Below, one piece after another: positions 51,435-59,810 of a DNA stretch of 64,000 nt. The DNA comes from an uncultured Allofournierella sp. Its GTDB lineage: Bacteria; Bacillota; Clostridia; Oscillospirales; Ruminococcaceae. Where the stretch lies: contig CALWNE010000046.1 of assembly GCA_944382705.1 (NCBI GenBank), positions 1 through 64,000 of the forward strand, given 5' to 3'. The notes beneath the pieces were generated by a model. The model saw only the letters and a program-made list of their open reading frames with translations. It was not told the origin of the DNA and made no database searches. The position numbers and the translations under genes were made by a program. How positions within the stretch are numbered: the stretch's first letter is position 1; each line of letters begins with the position of its first letter.

Positions 51435-51480
51435 AAAGCCCCACCGAAGCAGGAGTGCAGACGGTGGGGCTTTGTTGTTT
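51435..51480 (+). terminator. Terminator after birA
   Basis: 12-bp stem AAAGCCCCACCG (51435-51446) with CGGTGGGGCTTT (51462-51473), then GTTGTTT. Confidence 0.75.
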
Positions 51481-51529
51481 GCGGTGCAAGGGTGTACCCA
51501 TGCCTGCAAACAGAGAACTATGGAAAGGT

Positions 51530-51643
51530 AAGTAACAAAACAAGGGGAAAAACTAGCCTCGGCGCACCAAGACGCAGAACTTTACCGGGCGGCGCCACCT
51601 GGTACCTGCCTGCTGCGTGCAGCAGTGTGTGCCGAAGGAAGAA
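51530..51643 (-). other. GC-rich structured segment downstream of gmk
   Basis: Contains CTGCTGC-GT-GCAGCAG (about 51610-51625), palindromes GGCGCC and GGTACC, and GGCGC-rich blocks, then CTAGTTTTTCCCC on the minus strand. It could be the 3' end of the gmk transcript or a small RNA; no known family recognised and no coding frame supported. Confidence 0.3.
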
Positions 51644-52339
51644 TCAGTTCCGTTTGATGGACAAAATCTCATTGGCCAAATCGGACTGAATGGGGAATTC
51701 ACTCCCGATGTAGCTGGCCAGAAAGGTTTTCATGCTATTGCGGCTGTACCGGTTTCCGTGGATAATCTGGCCCAAACGGCGAACGGTTTTTTCCACCGTG
51801 TCGTTAATCAGGATATAGTCATACTGCTCGGCACAGAGCACCTCCTCCTGTGCGGTGCTCAACTGCTCCTGAATCTGCGCTTCGCTCCGTGTGCTGCCTT
51901 GGCGCAGCCGCTGCTCCAGCTCGCTCCAGGAGGGGGGCATGATGAAAATCAAGGTAGCATCCGGGCAGAAGGTGCGTACCTTCATGGCACCAATGACATC
52001 AATGTCCAAAATCACATTGCGGCCGGCTTTGCGCAGACTTTCCACTGCATTGCGGGGAGTGCCGTAGCCAATGCCGTTCTTGTAGCCGTATTCCAGCAGT
52101 TGATTGGTGCGAATCAGCCGGTCGAATTCATCGTGGGTTACAAAATAGTGGTCGTCGCCGTCTTCTTCATCTGGGCGCTGGGGGCGGGTGGTAACGGTAA
52201 CGCACTTACAGGCGTTGGGGTGCTGGGCGATGTATTCGCGAATTACGGTGCTTTTGCCCACGCCATTGGGGCCGGAGATGATGACCAACTGGCCATATTC
52301 TGCGATTTTATCAAAATAGGATTTGTTGTTGCTCGTCAT
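51644..52339 (-). CDS. gmk: Guanylate kinase
   Basis: 231 residues. P-loop 'IISGPNGVGKSTVIREYI' (about 20-37); GMP-binding 'VTVTTRPQRPDEEDGDDHYF' near 47; 'EYGYKNGIGYGTPRNAV' near 83; lid 'RLRQGSTRSEAQIQ' near 142. It phosphorylates GMP to GDP. The last 35 residues after 'IIHGNRYSRNSM' exceed the usual Gmk length and look like a flexible tail. AAAGGTGG precedes ATG 52339. Confidence 0.9.
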   Translation of the reverse strand: MTSNNKSYFDKIAEYGQLVIISGPNGVGKSTVIREYIAQHPNACKCVTVTTRPQRPDEEDGDDHYFVTHDEFDRLIRTNQLLEYGYKNGIGYGTPRNAVESLRKAGRNVILDIDVIGAMKVRTFCPDATLIFIMPPSWSELEQRLRQGSTRSEAQIQEQLSTAQEEVLCAEQYDYILINDTVEKTVRRLGQIIHGNRYSRNSMKTFLASYIGSEFPIQSDLANEILSIKRN

Positions 52340-52391
52340 AATGGGAAACCACCTTTCTTAGATAACTGGGAGTATGGGTCCCTGTACCTAT

Positions 52392-52420
52392 ATTATGATA
52401 CTTGATTTGTGAAAAGTCAA
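52392..52420 (-). promoter_or_regulatory. gmk promoter
   Basis: Minus strand: -35 TTGACT (52415-52420), 17-base spacer, -10 CATAAT (52392-52397). Confidence 0.6.
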
Positions 52421-52510
52421 TAAAATATTTTTTAAAATAGAATAATATTAGAGTGAAAAGCATATAAAATCGCTGGAAATAATGCGTCCAACCAGCTTAA
52501 AACAAACAGA

Positions 52511-52549
52511 AAAACACCCGCAAACCCCAGGGGGCATTGCGGGTGTTTT
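52511..52549 (-). terminator. Terminator after the Nudix gene
   Basis: AAAACACCCGCAA (52511-52523) with TTGCGGGTGTTTT (52537-52549); five T follow on the minus strand, 25 bases after the Nudix stop. Confidence 0.8.
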
Positions 52550-52573
52550 GATACGGTGCGTGGAAAGTTTGCC

Positions 52574-53044
52574 TTAGGCAAGGGGGAGAGGGCTTCCGTT
52601 CAGGATAGCCTGGCACAGGTGCGGGCCCTGGTAGCGCAGGGTGAGCAGAAAGAAGGGTTGCCCCTGCGCCAACAGTTTTAAGAAGATTCGGTCACCTTCC
52701 CAGAGGGGAAGCTCCGGAACCTGGCTTTTGTGCACCCACTGAAGCTGACCTTCGGCACAGTCCTGTACAGTGCCGGAAAAACCACAGCTGGTAAACAGGT
52801 GCATATATTCCGTAGGCCATTCATCGGAAACAAAGGTTACAATCCCCCGGCACTGCCAGCTGTTCAGGGTAAGACCTGTTTCTTCGGTTACTTCTCGCCG
52901 CAGACATTCGTCTGGGCTCTCTCCGGGTTCAAATTTGCCGCCCACGCCAATCCACTTGCCTGCGTTAGGGTCCTGGTTCTTTTTGGTGCGGTGCAGCATC
53001 AAATAACAATCGTTTTGCTCAATGTAGCATAGGGTAGTGTTCAT
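52574..53044 (-). CDS. Nudix hydrolase (8-oxo-dGTP diphosphatase-like)
   Basis: 156 residues. The complete Nudix box GX5EX7REUXEEXGU is present: 'GKFEPGESPDECLRREVTEE' followed by TGL (about 37-59). 'TLCYIEQNDCYLMLHRTKKN' at the start and 'KWIGVGGKFEPGE' match the MutT/YtkD-like branch of Firmicutes that removes oxidised nucleotides; other nucleoside diphosphates are possible. GAGGG lies 8 bases before ATG 53044; 15 more codons are open upstream but enter the terminal bases of the neighbouring gene. Gap to the upstream GT gene is 19 bases. Confidence 0.85.
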   Translation of the reverse strand: MNTTLCYIEQNDCYLMLHRTKKNQDPNAGKWIGVGGKFEPGESPDECLRREVTEETGLTLNSWQCRGIVTFVSDEWPTEYMHLFTSCGFSGTVQDCAEGQLQWVHKSQVPELPLWEGDRIFLKLLAQGQPFFLLTLRYQGPHLCQAILNGSPLPLA

Positions 53045-53063
53045 GCTTGTTGCCCTCTGACAG

Positions 53064-55571
53064 TTATACAGGCGCTTTGCCAAATACAATGCCCACCAGC
53101 TTGCGTTTTACACGCTTTAAAAAAGACTTTGTGGAGCGAACGGAAGCTTTGGCAAGAGAAACGGATAAACGCAGTATGTACCGGCCTCCACGCCAAAGGA
53201 TACGCAGAATGGATTTGGCAGAGGACTTGATGCAGCGCAGACCTCGTTTGAAAAAGCAGAGGAACTGTACGCCCTTGCGATAAAAGAAGGAGCAGCCTTT
53301 TTCCAGCCACAACAAAATCTGAAGCAACAGGCAGAGGAAGGTGGGTTTTCCGGCCGTAAGGAGCAATTGGTTTTGCTGCTTCAAACGCAGGGTTTCCTGC
53401 TGCAATTCTTTAATTTGCAAGCCCCGCTCGGCATTTTCGTCGTAGGTTTTTTGGAGCTTGGCCCGCAATTCCTTGAGCTGAATGCCCCGCTCGGCTTTTT
53501 CGTCGTAGGTTTTTTGCAGTTTGGCCCGCAATTCCTTGAGCTGAACGCCTCGCTCAGCCTTTTCATCGTAGGTTTTTTGCAGCAGTTTCTGTTTTTGGAA
53601 ACAATCCACTCGAAAGGAAGCAGGTGCAATTACAAGGGTGGAAAATTCCATGGCCTCCGTCAGAGGCAGGTAGCAGTACAAAAAGTTTTCTGCAAAGGAC
53701 AAATTTGCATAAATGCGAATGGCATTTTGCAGCAAACGATGCATGAAATGCCGCACATAGTAAGACTGGGTATCGCTCCAGTTGGTCTGGTTTTCAAATC
53801 GATGCACCAGCTCAGTATAAGACCGATAGTATCCATAGCTGTGAGCAAAGCTAGCCTGCTGGGTCATGATTGAATTTTTACGGTATCTCCGCTTGAAGTA
53901 GCAGTTGGGTACCCAGGCGGTTTTGGGGGCACAGCACATGGAAATGCAGGTAAAGAAGTTATCCTCATGCAGGATGCGGGGAATAAACCAGAGATTCAGC
54001 TCCTGCCAGTAGCTGCGGCGGATAAACTGCAAGCAGCAGGAGGAATAGAGCTCGCGGTTTGATTCCATTGCGGCCAGCATATCAATACCGGGGCGGGCCT
54101 GGGAATAATCGTTCCGGCGGTGGTATAAATGGATGTTGTTGCGCACAAACTGCTCCTCTACCTCGGGGTCATCGCTGAAGCAATCCGCATCAAAGTAAAT
54201 AATGGACAAATCCTCGGCGCAGGCCTTGCGGTACAATTCCTCCAGTGCTTCACTGCTGAGGATATCGTCTCCATCCATAAAATAAATATATTCACCACAG
54301 GCTTCCTTCAGGCCATGGTTGCGGGCAACGGAAAGTCCGCTGTTCTTTTGGGAGATTACCGTAAACCGGCTATCACGCCGGGCGTAATCCAGGGCGATTT
54401 CCAGGCTTTGGTCCTCGGAACCATCGTTCACACAAATAATTTGAATGTTTTTGAGGGTTTGGTTGACAATGCTGTCCAAACAGGGCTTGAGGTACTCTCC
54501 GATGTTATAGATAGGGACAATTACAGATACAGCATAGGGTTGATTGGTGCATCTTTGCAAGCACTCATATACAGTGGAATACTGCTTCAGCAAGCCGTTT
54601 TGCCGGACAGTATCCATCTGTAAGACCAGATCTTTAATTTTTTTATAGTTTTCCGAAAAATCGGCGTAAAACTCCGCCGGTTCATTTAAGAGATCCTTCC
54701 ATAGAAAATCCAGTTCTGCCAGCGCAGAAAGGATTTTTTGACGAGGGATGATTTCTGTCATGGTGTTCAGGTTGAACAGGATGCCGGAGAAAAACAGCTT
54801 GCAATAACTCTTTTTCAGCAGAGGGAACAACTGGTGCTGCTGAAGAGTGTGATAGATGGCCGCATAGGCTTGCACAAAGCAGCATGGATTCTTTGCTTTA
54901 CCGCTTTGGATATTGCCGCCTTGCCCGATTCGGTAATTGGTGAAGGGAAGGTTTACCCAGGTGATGCGCTCCGCCAATGCCAGGGCGCACATGGTAAAAT
55001 AGACATCGTTGGAGTTTTGCAGCGGCTGAAATTGTAGTTGTTGAGCCAGAATAAAGGAACGGCGGAACGCTTTGGTCCAGGGAGCAGGGGTGGTGATGGT
55101 AAGCAGGTTGTCCGGCAAATCGTTTCGATTGAATACGGTGCGCTCGCCAATTAAATCTTTGCGCAGGTAGCTGGGCATATCCCGATATTCCTGTTTGACA
55201 TGATGATAGGTGCGGCCGCCAAACAAAACCACATCAGCATCCTGCTGCGTGGCTTGCTCATAGACAGCTTGGAGCATTTGGGGTTCAAAAAAATCGTCGG
55301 AATCCAAAAAGATTACATACTCGCCCTGGGCAACTTCCAGGCCCTTGTTGCGGGCAACGCCTGCGTACAGGTTTTTTTGTTTGATAACACGAATTCGGGA
55401 ATCCTTGTTCTGGTACTGTTCCAGCAGCTCTAAAGAACCATCGGTGGAGCCATCGTCCACACAGATAATCTCAAAGTTTTGAAGGGTTTGCGCAAGGATG
55501 CTGTCAAGGCATTGGCCAAGATAGGGTGCAGTGTTATACACGGGAAGAATAACAGAAACATTTAGCTGCAT
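53064..55571 (-). CDS. Tandem two-domain GT2 glycosyltransferase with coiled-coil repeats
   Basis: 835 residues. First GT-A domain (about 1-230): 'VSVILPVYNTAPYLGQCLDS', 'FEIICVDDGSTDGSLELLEQ', 'VIFLDSDDFFEPQML'. Second GT-A domain (about 350-590): 'VSVIVPIYNIGEYLKPCLDS', 'IQIICVNDGSEDQSLEIAL', 'YIYFMDGDDILSSEALEEL'. Both metal-binding DXD motifs are intact, so it may add two sugars in turn. Residues about 664-726 are three 21-residue coiled-coil repeats, then a basic, amphipathic C terminus. Cytoplasmic. Its own promoter with a 160-base leader lies at 55731-55760. Acceptor and sugars unknown; probably another surface polymer. Confidence 0.85.
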   Translation of the reverse strand: MQLNVSVILPVYNTAPYLGQCLDSILAQTLQNFEIICVDDGSTDGSLELLEQYQNKDSRIRVIKQKNLYAGVARNKGLEVAQGEYVIFLDSDDFFEPQMLQAVYEQATQQDADVVLFGGRTYHHVKQEYRDMPSYLRKDLIGERTVFNRNDLPDNLLTITTPAPWTKAFRRSFILAQQLQFQPLQNSNDVYFTMCALALAERITWVNLPFTNYRIGQGGNIQSGKAKNPCCFVQAYAAIYHTLQQHQLFPLLKKSYCKLFFSGILFNLNTMTEIIPRQKILSALAELDFLWKDLLNEPAEFYADFSENYKKIKDLVLQMDTVRQNGLLKQYSTVYECLQRCTNQPYAVSVIVPIYNIGEYLKPCLDSIVNQTLKNIQIICVNDGSEDQSLEIALDYARRDSRFTVISQKNSGLSVARNHGLKEACGEYIYFMDGDDILSSEALEELYRKACAEDLSIIYFDADCFSDDPEVEEQFVRNNIHLYHRRNDYSQARPGIDMLAAMESNRELYSSCCLQFIRRSYWQELNLWFIPRILHEDNFFTCISMCCAPKTAWVPNCYFKRRYRKNSIMTQQASFAHSYGYYRSYTELVHRFENQTNWSDTQSYYVRHFMHRLLQNAIRIYANLSFAENFLYCYLPLTEAMEFSTLVIAPASFRVDCFQKQKLLQKTYDEKAERGVQLKELRAKLQKTYDEKAERGIQLKELRAKLQKTYDENAERGLQIKELQQETLRLKQQNQLLLTAGKPTFLCLLLQILLWLEKGCSFFYRKGVQFLCFFKRGLRCIKSSAKSILRILWRGGRYILRLSVSLAKASVRSTKSFLKRVKRKLVGIVFGKAPV
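53394..53582 (-). repeat. Three 63-bp coding repeats
   Basis: Units at 53520-53582, 53457-53519 and 53394-53456 encode near-identical 21-residue heptad segments of the form 'LQKTYDEKAERGxQLKELRA' (21 = three heptads). Recent tandem duplication; copy number may vary between strains. Confidence 0.9.
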
Positions 55572-55730
55572 TGAAAGATTCCGTCCTTTTTGTGTTTTTG
55601 GGAGTTACCGCTCACCTGACCGCAGATAACGCCTCGGTACAGGATGATTTCCGCATGGGTAAACTACATGAAGAATTGCCGGTTCAAATACACTTGAATC
55701 GGCAATCTGCTCAGTTCTTATTTAAAGTTA

Positions 55731-55760
55731 ATTATAATGTTTTTTGTCAGATAAAGTCAA
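55731..55760 (-). promoter_or_regulatory. Promoter of the tandem GT2 gene, with hairpin leader
   Basis: Minus strand: -35 TTGACT (55755-55760), 18-base spacer, -10 TATAAT (55731-55736). The leader holds an imperfect 12-bp hairpin TTGCCGgTTCAA / TTGAAtCGGCAA at about 55675-55704. Confidence 0.6.
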
Positions 55761-55795
55761 GATAGAACGACCTGACCAAAGATTAATAGGACTGC

Positions 55796-57325
55796 TTACT
55801 GGTCGTACCAATAGGTGCGATCCATGCTTCGGTATTGCAGCGCTTCTGCCAGGTGTGCAGCTTGGATTTGGGGGCTGCCTGCCAAATCGGCAATGGTGCG
55901 GCTTACCTTCAGGATGCGATCGTAGGCACGGGCGGAAAGGCCCAGACTGTCGAAAGCTTTGTGAAGCATGGCGGCGGCGGTGCTGTCCAGCTGGCATACC
56001 TGCCGAATTCCCCGGCTGGTAAGGTGAGCGTTGCACAAAACCCCGGTGGTCTCGTACCGCTGCTGCTGGATGGCACGGGCAGCCATGACCCGCTCCAGGA
56101 TAGCCTGGCTGGACTCTCCTGCCTGGCTGCTGCTAATTTCCTCGTACAGAACCGGGCTAACCTCCACATGCAGGTCGATGCGGTCCAACAAAGGGCCGGA
56201 GATACGCTGGCGATACCGATCCACCGCACTGGGGGTACAGGTGCAGGCCCGTGTGGGATGACCGAAATACCCGCATTTACAGGGGTTCATGGCGGCCAGC
56301 AGCAAAAACTGGCTGGGATAGGTGGCACTGCCGCTGGCCCGGCTGATGGTAACCACCCCATCCTCCACCGGTTGGCGCAGCACCTCCAGGGTATCCCGGC
56401 TGAATTCCGGAAGTTCATCCAAAAACAGCACTCCGTTGTGGGCAAGGCTCACCTCACCGGGGCGGATGTGCGCACCGCCGCCAGCCAGGGCGGCACAGCT
56501 TACGCTATGATGCGGGCTGCGGAAGGGCCGGCAGGTGAGCAGACCGGAACCGGAAGGAAGCAAGCCGGCTACAGAATAAATTTTAGTGGTATCCACGGCT
56601 TCCTGCCGGGTAAGGGGCGGAAGGATGCCCGGCATTCGCTTGGCAAGCATGGATTTGCCGGTGCCCGGAGGGCCCAACAGCAGCACATTGTGCATACCCG
56701 CAGCGGCAATTTCCAGTGCCCGGCGGGCTGCCAGCTGGCCCTTTACATCGGCAAAATCCGGCACATCCAGGGCCGAGCCAGCAAAGAAATCCGGACAGGG
56801 GACCGGCTGCAAAGGTTTTTCTCCCGTGAGGTGCTCCACCACTTCCCGGGCAGTATTGGCGGCATAAACGGTGAGGCTGCCTGCACTGGCGGCTTCTGCT
56901 GCATTTTGGGCAGGCACAAACAGCTGGGTAATGCCCGCCTCGGCCGCCGCAAGGGCCATGGGCAGAATGCCGGTGATGGGCCGCAGACTGCCATCCAGCG
57001 AAAGCTCGCCCACAAAGGCCAGGTGGTCTGGCAAGGGGGCCAGCTGGCCAGCGGCGCACAGCAGGGCAAGAAAAACCGGCAGGTCATATACGGGGCCGGT
57101 TTTGCGCAGATGCGCCGGGGCCAGATTAACGGTAATACGGCTGGCTGGCCAGGCAAACCCAAGGTTCTTGATGGCGCTGCGCACCCGGTCGGCTGCTTCT
57201 TTTACGGCGCTGTCTGGAAGGCCCACGATGGAAAATTGCGGCAATCCGCCGCTGATGTCCGCTTCGGCAGTTACAGCAAAGCCGGAAAGACCATTTACTC
57301 CAAAACTTTGTATCTTTGCAAACAT
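55796..57325 (-). CDS. comM: YifB/ComM family Mg-chelatase-like AAA+ ATPase
   Basis: 509 residues. N-terminal ChlI-like domain ('FSIVGLPDSAVKEAADRVRS', 'FVGELSLDGSLRPITG'), AAA+ core with Walker A 'GPPGTGKSMLAKRMPGILPP' near 221, 'HHSVSCAALAGGG' near 268, Walker B 'LAHNGVLFLDELPEF' near 290, sensor 'FLLLAAMNPCKCGYFG' near 340 with a Cys pair, and a C-terminal Mg-chelatase-type helical domain. ComM is a branch-migration helicase in natural transformation in Gram-negative bacteria. In Firmicutes the role is untested. Confidence 0.9.
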   Translation of the reverse strand: MFAKIQSFGVNGLSGFAVTAEADISGGLPQFSIVGLPDSAVKEAADRVRSAIKNLGFAWPASRITVNLAPAHLRKTGPVYDLPVFLALLCAAGQLAPLPDHLAFVGELSLDGSLRPITGILPMALAAAEAGITQLFVPAQNAAEAASAGSLTVYAANTAREVVEHLTGEKPLQPVPCPDFFAGSALDVPDFADVKGQLAARRALEIAAAGMHNVLLLGPPGTGKSMLAKRMPGILPPLTRQEAVDTTKIYSVAGLLPSGSGLLTCRPFRSPHHSVSCAALAGGGAHIRPGEVSLAHNGVLFLDELPEFSRDTLEVLRQPVEDGVVTISRASGSATYPSQFLLLAAMNPCKCGYFGHPTRACTCTPSAVDRYRQRISGPLLDRIDLHVEVSPVLYEEISSSQAGESSQAILERVMAARAIQQQRYETTGVLCNAHLTSRGIRQVCQLDSTAAAMLHKAFDSLGLSARAYDRILKVSRTIADLAGSPQIQAAHLAEALQYRSMDRTYWYDQ

Positions 57326-57524
57326 GGCAAAACTCCTGTTCCCCTGCCCGTTTCAGGGCAGATACGGTACCTTTTGGTTAATTAAAGTATAACGCCCCTT
57401 GCCAATGTACACAAGGGCAAAGGGCAGGGAATAAAAAGGATTGCATCGTTTGAACAGGGCGGCCCGCTGCACCGGAACAGCAGCCGATAAAAAACAAAAC
57501 AGCAGCGGGAGCTGGCCAGGTGAC

Positions 57525-57553
57525 TTGCACAAATAAAAACGCTATATTATAAT
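57525..57553 (+). promoter_or_regulatory. Promoter of the phosphohexomutase gene
   Basis: -35 TTGCAC (57525-57530), 17-base spacer, -10 TATAAT (57548-57553). Confidence 0.65.
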
Positions 57554-57649
57554 GCAACTATACGGACTGAAAAATAACAATCTGCCACGGTCCGCATTTA
57601 TGAAGATTTTGCCCCCAAACCAAAATTTATCAAGGAGCAGGTGTTTGCA

Positions 57650-59362
57650 ATGTACAAAAGTGAATACGAGCGCTGGTTGGCATATGAGCTGGATGATGCT
57701 GATTTGAAGCCCGAATTAGAATCGGTGAAGGATAACGATGAGGCCATTCAGGACCGATTTGCGGTGTCGCTGCAATTCGGTACCGCAGGTTTGCGTGGCG
57801 TGATTGGTGCAGGTACCAATCGCATGAATGTTTATGTAGTGCGTCAGGCAACCCAGGGCTTGGCCAACTGGGTTAAAACCCAGGGGGGAAGCCAGACTGT
57901 GGCCATCAGCTACGACAGCCGCATCAAAAGTGATGTGTTTGCAAAGGCAGCCGCTGAGGTGCTGGCAGCCAATGGAGTAAAAGTGCGGATTTACTCTGCC
58001 CTCATGCCCGTTCCGGCTTTGAGCTTTGCCACCCGCTATTACGGCTGCAACGCAGGCATTATGATTACTGCAAGCCACAACCCCGCCAAGTACAACGGCT
58101 ACAAGGCCTATGGTCCCGATGGCTGCCAGATGACCGACGAAGCCGCCGCTGTGGTGTATGATGAGATTCAAAAAACCGATGTACTCACCGGTGCAAAGTC
58201 CATCTCCTTTGAGGAGGGCGTGGCACAGGGATTGATTCAGTATGTGGGTGAGGACTGCTGCGAGGCCCTGTATAAAGCCATCGAAAGCCGCAGCGTGCGC
58301 CCCGGCCTGTGCGAGACCGCCGGCCTCAAGCTGGTGTACAGCCCCCTGAATGGCAGCGGCCTGGTGCCCGTTACCCGTGTACTGGCGGACATTGGCATTA
58401 CGGATGTTACCATTGTGCCGGAACAGAAGGACCCGGACGGCAATTTCCCCACCTGCCCCTATCCCAACCCGGAAATCTTTGAGGCGCTGCGCTTGGGCCT
58501 TGAACTGGCCGAAAAAGAGGGCGCAGACCTGATGCTGGCCACCGACCCCGATGCAGACCGTGTGGGCATTGCTGTGCGCTGCAAGGACGGCAGCTACCAG
58601 CTGCTCAGCGGCAATGAGGTGGGTGTACTGCTGCTGGATTATATCTGCAAGGCCCGCATCGAAAAGGGCACCATGCCCCAGAATCCTGTTATGGTAAAGA
58701 GCATTGTATCCACTCCTTTGGCGGATGTGGTAGCTGCTCACTATGGCGTAGAGTGCCGGAATGTGCTCACCGGGTTTAAGTGGATTGGCGACCAGATTGC
58801 CCAGCTGGAGGCTGCCGGCGAAGTGGAACGCTTTGTGTTTGGCTTTGAGGAGAGCTATGGTTACCTGGCTGGCTCCTATGTGCGGGATAAGGATGCCATT
58901 GTTGGCAGTATGCTGATTTGCGAGATGGCTGCCTACTACCGCAGCATCGGTTCTTCCATTAAGGAGGAGCTGGAGCGTATCTACGCAACCTTCGGCCGCT
59001 ATCTGAACCTGGTGGACAGCTTTGAGTTCCCGGGTCTGTCGGGCATGGATAAGATGGCAGGCATTATGCAGCGGCTGCGGCAGGAACCTTTGAAAGAGAT
59101 TGCAGGATACAAGGTGCAGTGCGTGGAAGATTATAAAGCACGCACAATCACGGATTTGACCACTGGCCAGGTGAGTGCCATCCAGCTGCCTGCATCCAAT
59201 GTGCTGATTTACCGTTTGGGGGGTGGCGCAAGCGTAGTGGTGCGCCCCAGTGGCACCGAGCCCAAAATCAAAACCTACTTCACCACTCTAGGCAAGAATC
59301 TGGAAGAAGCCCAGCAGCAGAAAGACGCACTGGCTCAGGCACTTGAACCAGTGCTGGCATAA
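57650..59362 (+). CDS. Phospho-sugar mutase (phosphoglucomutase/phosphomannomutase)
   Basis: 570 residues, the long alpha-D-phosphohexomutase type (PgcA-like). 'FGTAGLRGVIGAGTNRMN' near 43, active-site phospho-serine loop 'ITASHNPAKYNGYKAYGPDG' near 138, metal loop 'TDPDADRVGIA' near 295, sugar loop 'GFEESYGYL' near 402, phosphate loop 'RPSGTEPKIK' near 530. It interconverts glucose-1-P and glucose-6-P (or the mannose pair) and so feeds UDP-glucose for ugd and other surface sugars. AAGGAG precedes ATG 57650 at 12-13 bases; GTG 57641 is too close to it. Confidence 0.93.
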   Translation: MYKSEYERWLAYELDDADLKPELESVKDNDEAIQDRFAVSLQFGTAGLRGVIGAGTNRMNVYVVRQATQGLANWVKTQGGSQTVAISYDSRIKSDVFAKAAAEVLAANGVKVRIYSALMPVPALSFATRYYGCNAGIMITASHNPAKYNGYKAYGPDGCQMTDEAAAVVYDEIQKTDVLTGAKSISFEEGVAQGLIQYVGEDCCEALYKAIESRSVRPGLCETAGLKLVYSPLNGSGLVPVTRVLADIGITDVTIVPEQKDPDGNFPTCPYPNPEIFEALRLGLELAEKEGADLMLATDPDADRVGIAVRCKDGSYQLLSGNEVGVLLLDYICKARIEKGTMPQNPVMVKSIVSTPLADVVAAHYGVECRNVLTGFKWIGDQIAQLEAAGEVERFVFGFEESYGYLAGSYVRDKDAIVGSMLICEMAAYYRSIGSSIKEELERIYATFGRYLNLVDSFEFPGLSGMDKMAGIMQRLRQEPLKEIAGYKVQCVEDYKARTITDLTTGQVSAIQLPASNVLIYRLGGGASVVVRPSGTEPKIKTYFTTLGKNLEEAQQQKDALAQALEPVLA

Positions 59363-59395
59363 GAATTGCAGCGTTTGCTGTAAAATAGCCTTTCA

Positions 59396-59426
59396 CGGGC
59401 AGCTCCTTAGGGGCTGCCCGCTTTTG
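59396..59426 (+). terminator. Terminator after the phosphohexomutase gene
   Basis: CGGGCAGCTCC (59396-59406) pairs with GGGGCTGCCCG (59410-59420); CTTTTG follows. Confidence 0.75.
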
Positions 59427-59810
59427 TTAATGGATTTTGCAGAAAAAAGATTTTTTAAAAATACAAGGTTTGTGCCTATTGCTAAAAAATGGTCAAAACA
59501 GGTTTGAAATATTGCAGATAACAAAAGAGTGTGATATAATCTGACACGATAATAACATGAAACATGTAGTAGGGAAGTTCTGGAAACCCTGTTTGCGAAT
59601 GAATTGCGAATTTTAATTATGCATTTTCAATGATGCAATTTTGCTGTGCAGCAGCCAGTGTGTTTAGAAAGAAATTCGTGTGTTTTGTGTTTTCGCTTTA
59701 ATAATAGAACATTCAGCAAAGACAAACTTACCAAATACTGATTTTTTTAATTATGGAATAAAAATGATAAACAGCACGCTGGCTGTTGAGTGAATTCAGG
59801 GGGTCGAAGA
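59427..59810 (+). other. AT-rich regulatory region and long leader of the Cps locus
   Basis: 384 bases without a gene. Promoter at 59512-59540, then about 260 bases of untranslated leader, very AT-rich, with GAATTGC-type repeats around 59596-59642 and an AACAGC/GCTGTT hairpin at 59771-59788 just before the ribosome site. The long leader suggests post-transcriptional control. Confidence 0.55.
59512..59540 (+). promoter_or_regulatory. Promoter of the Cps/sortase locus
   Basis: -35 TTGCAG (59512-59517), 17-base spacer, extended -10 TGaTATAAT (59532-59540). Confidence 0.65.

Noticed and set aside
53394..53582. Non-coding satellite repeat
   Set aside because: The 63-base units are exactly 21 codons and encode heptads within the glycosyltransferase.
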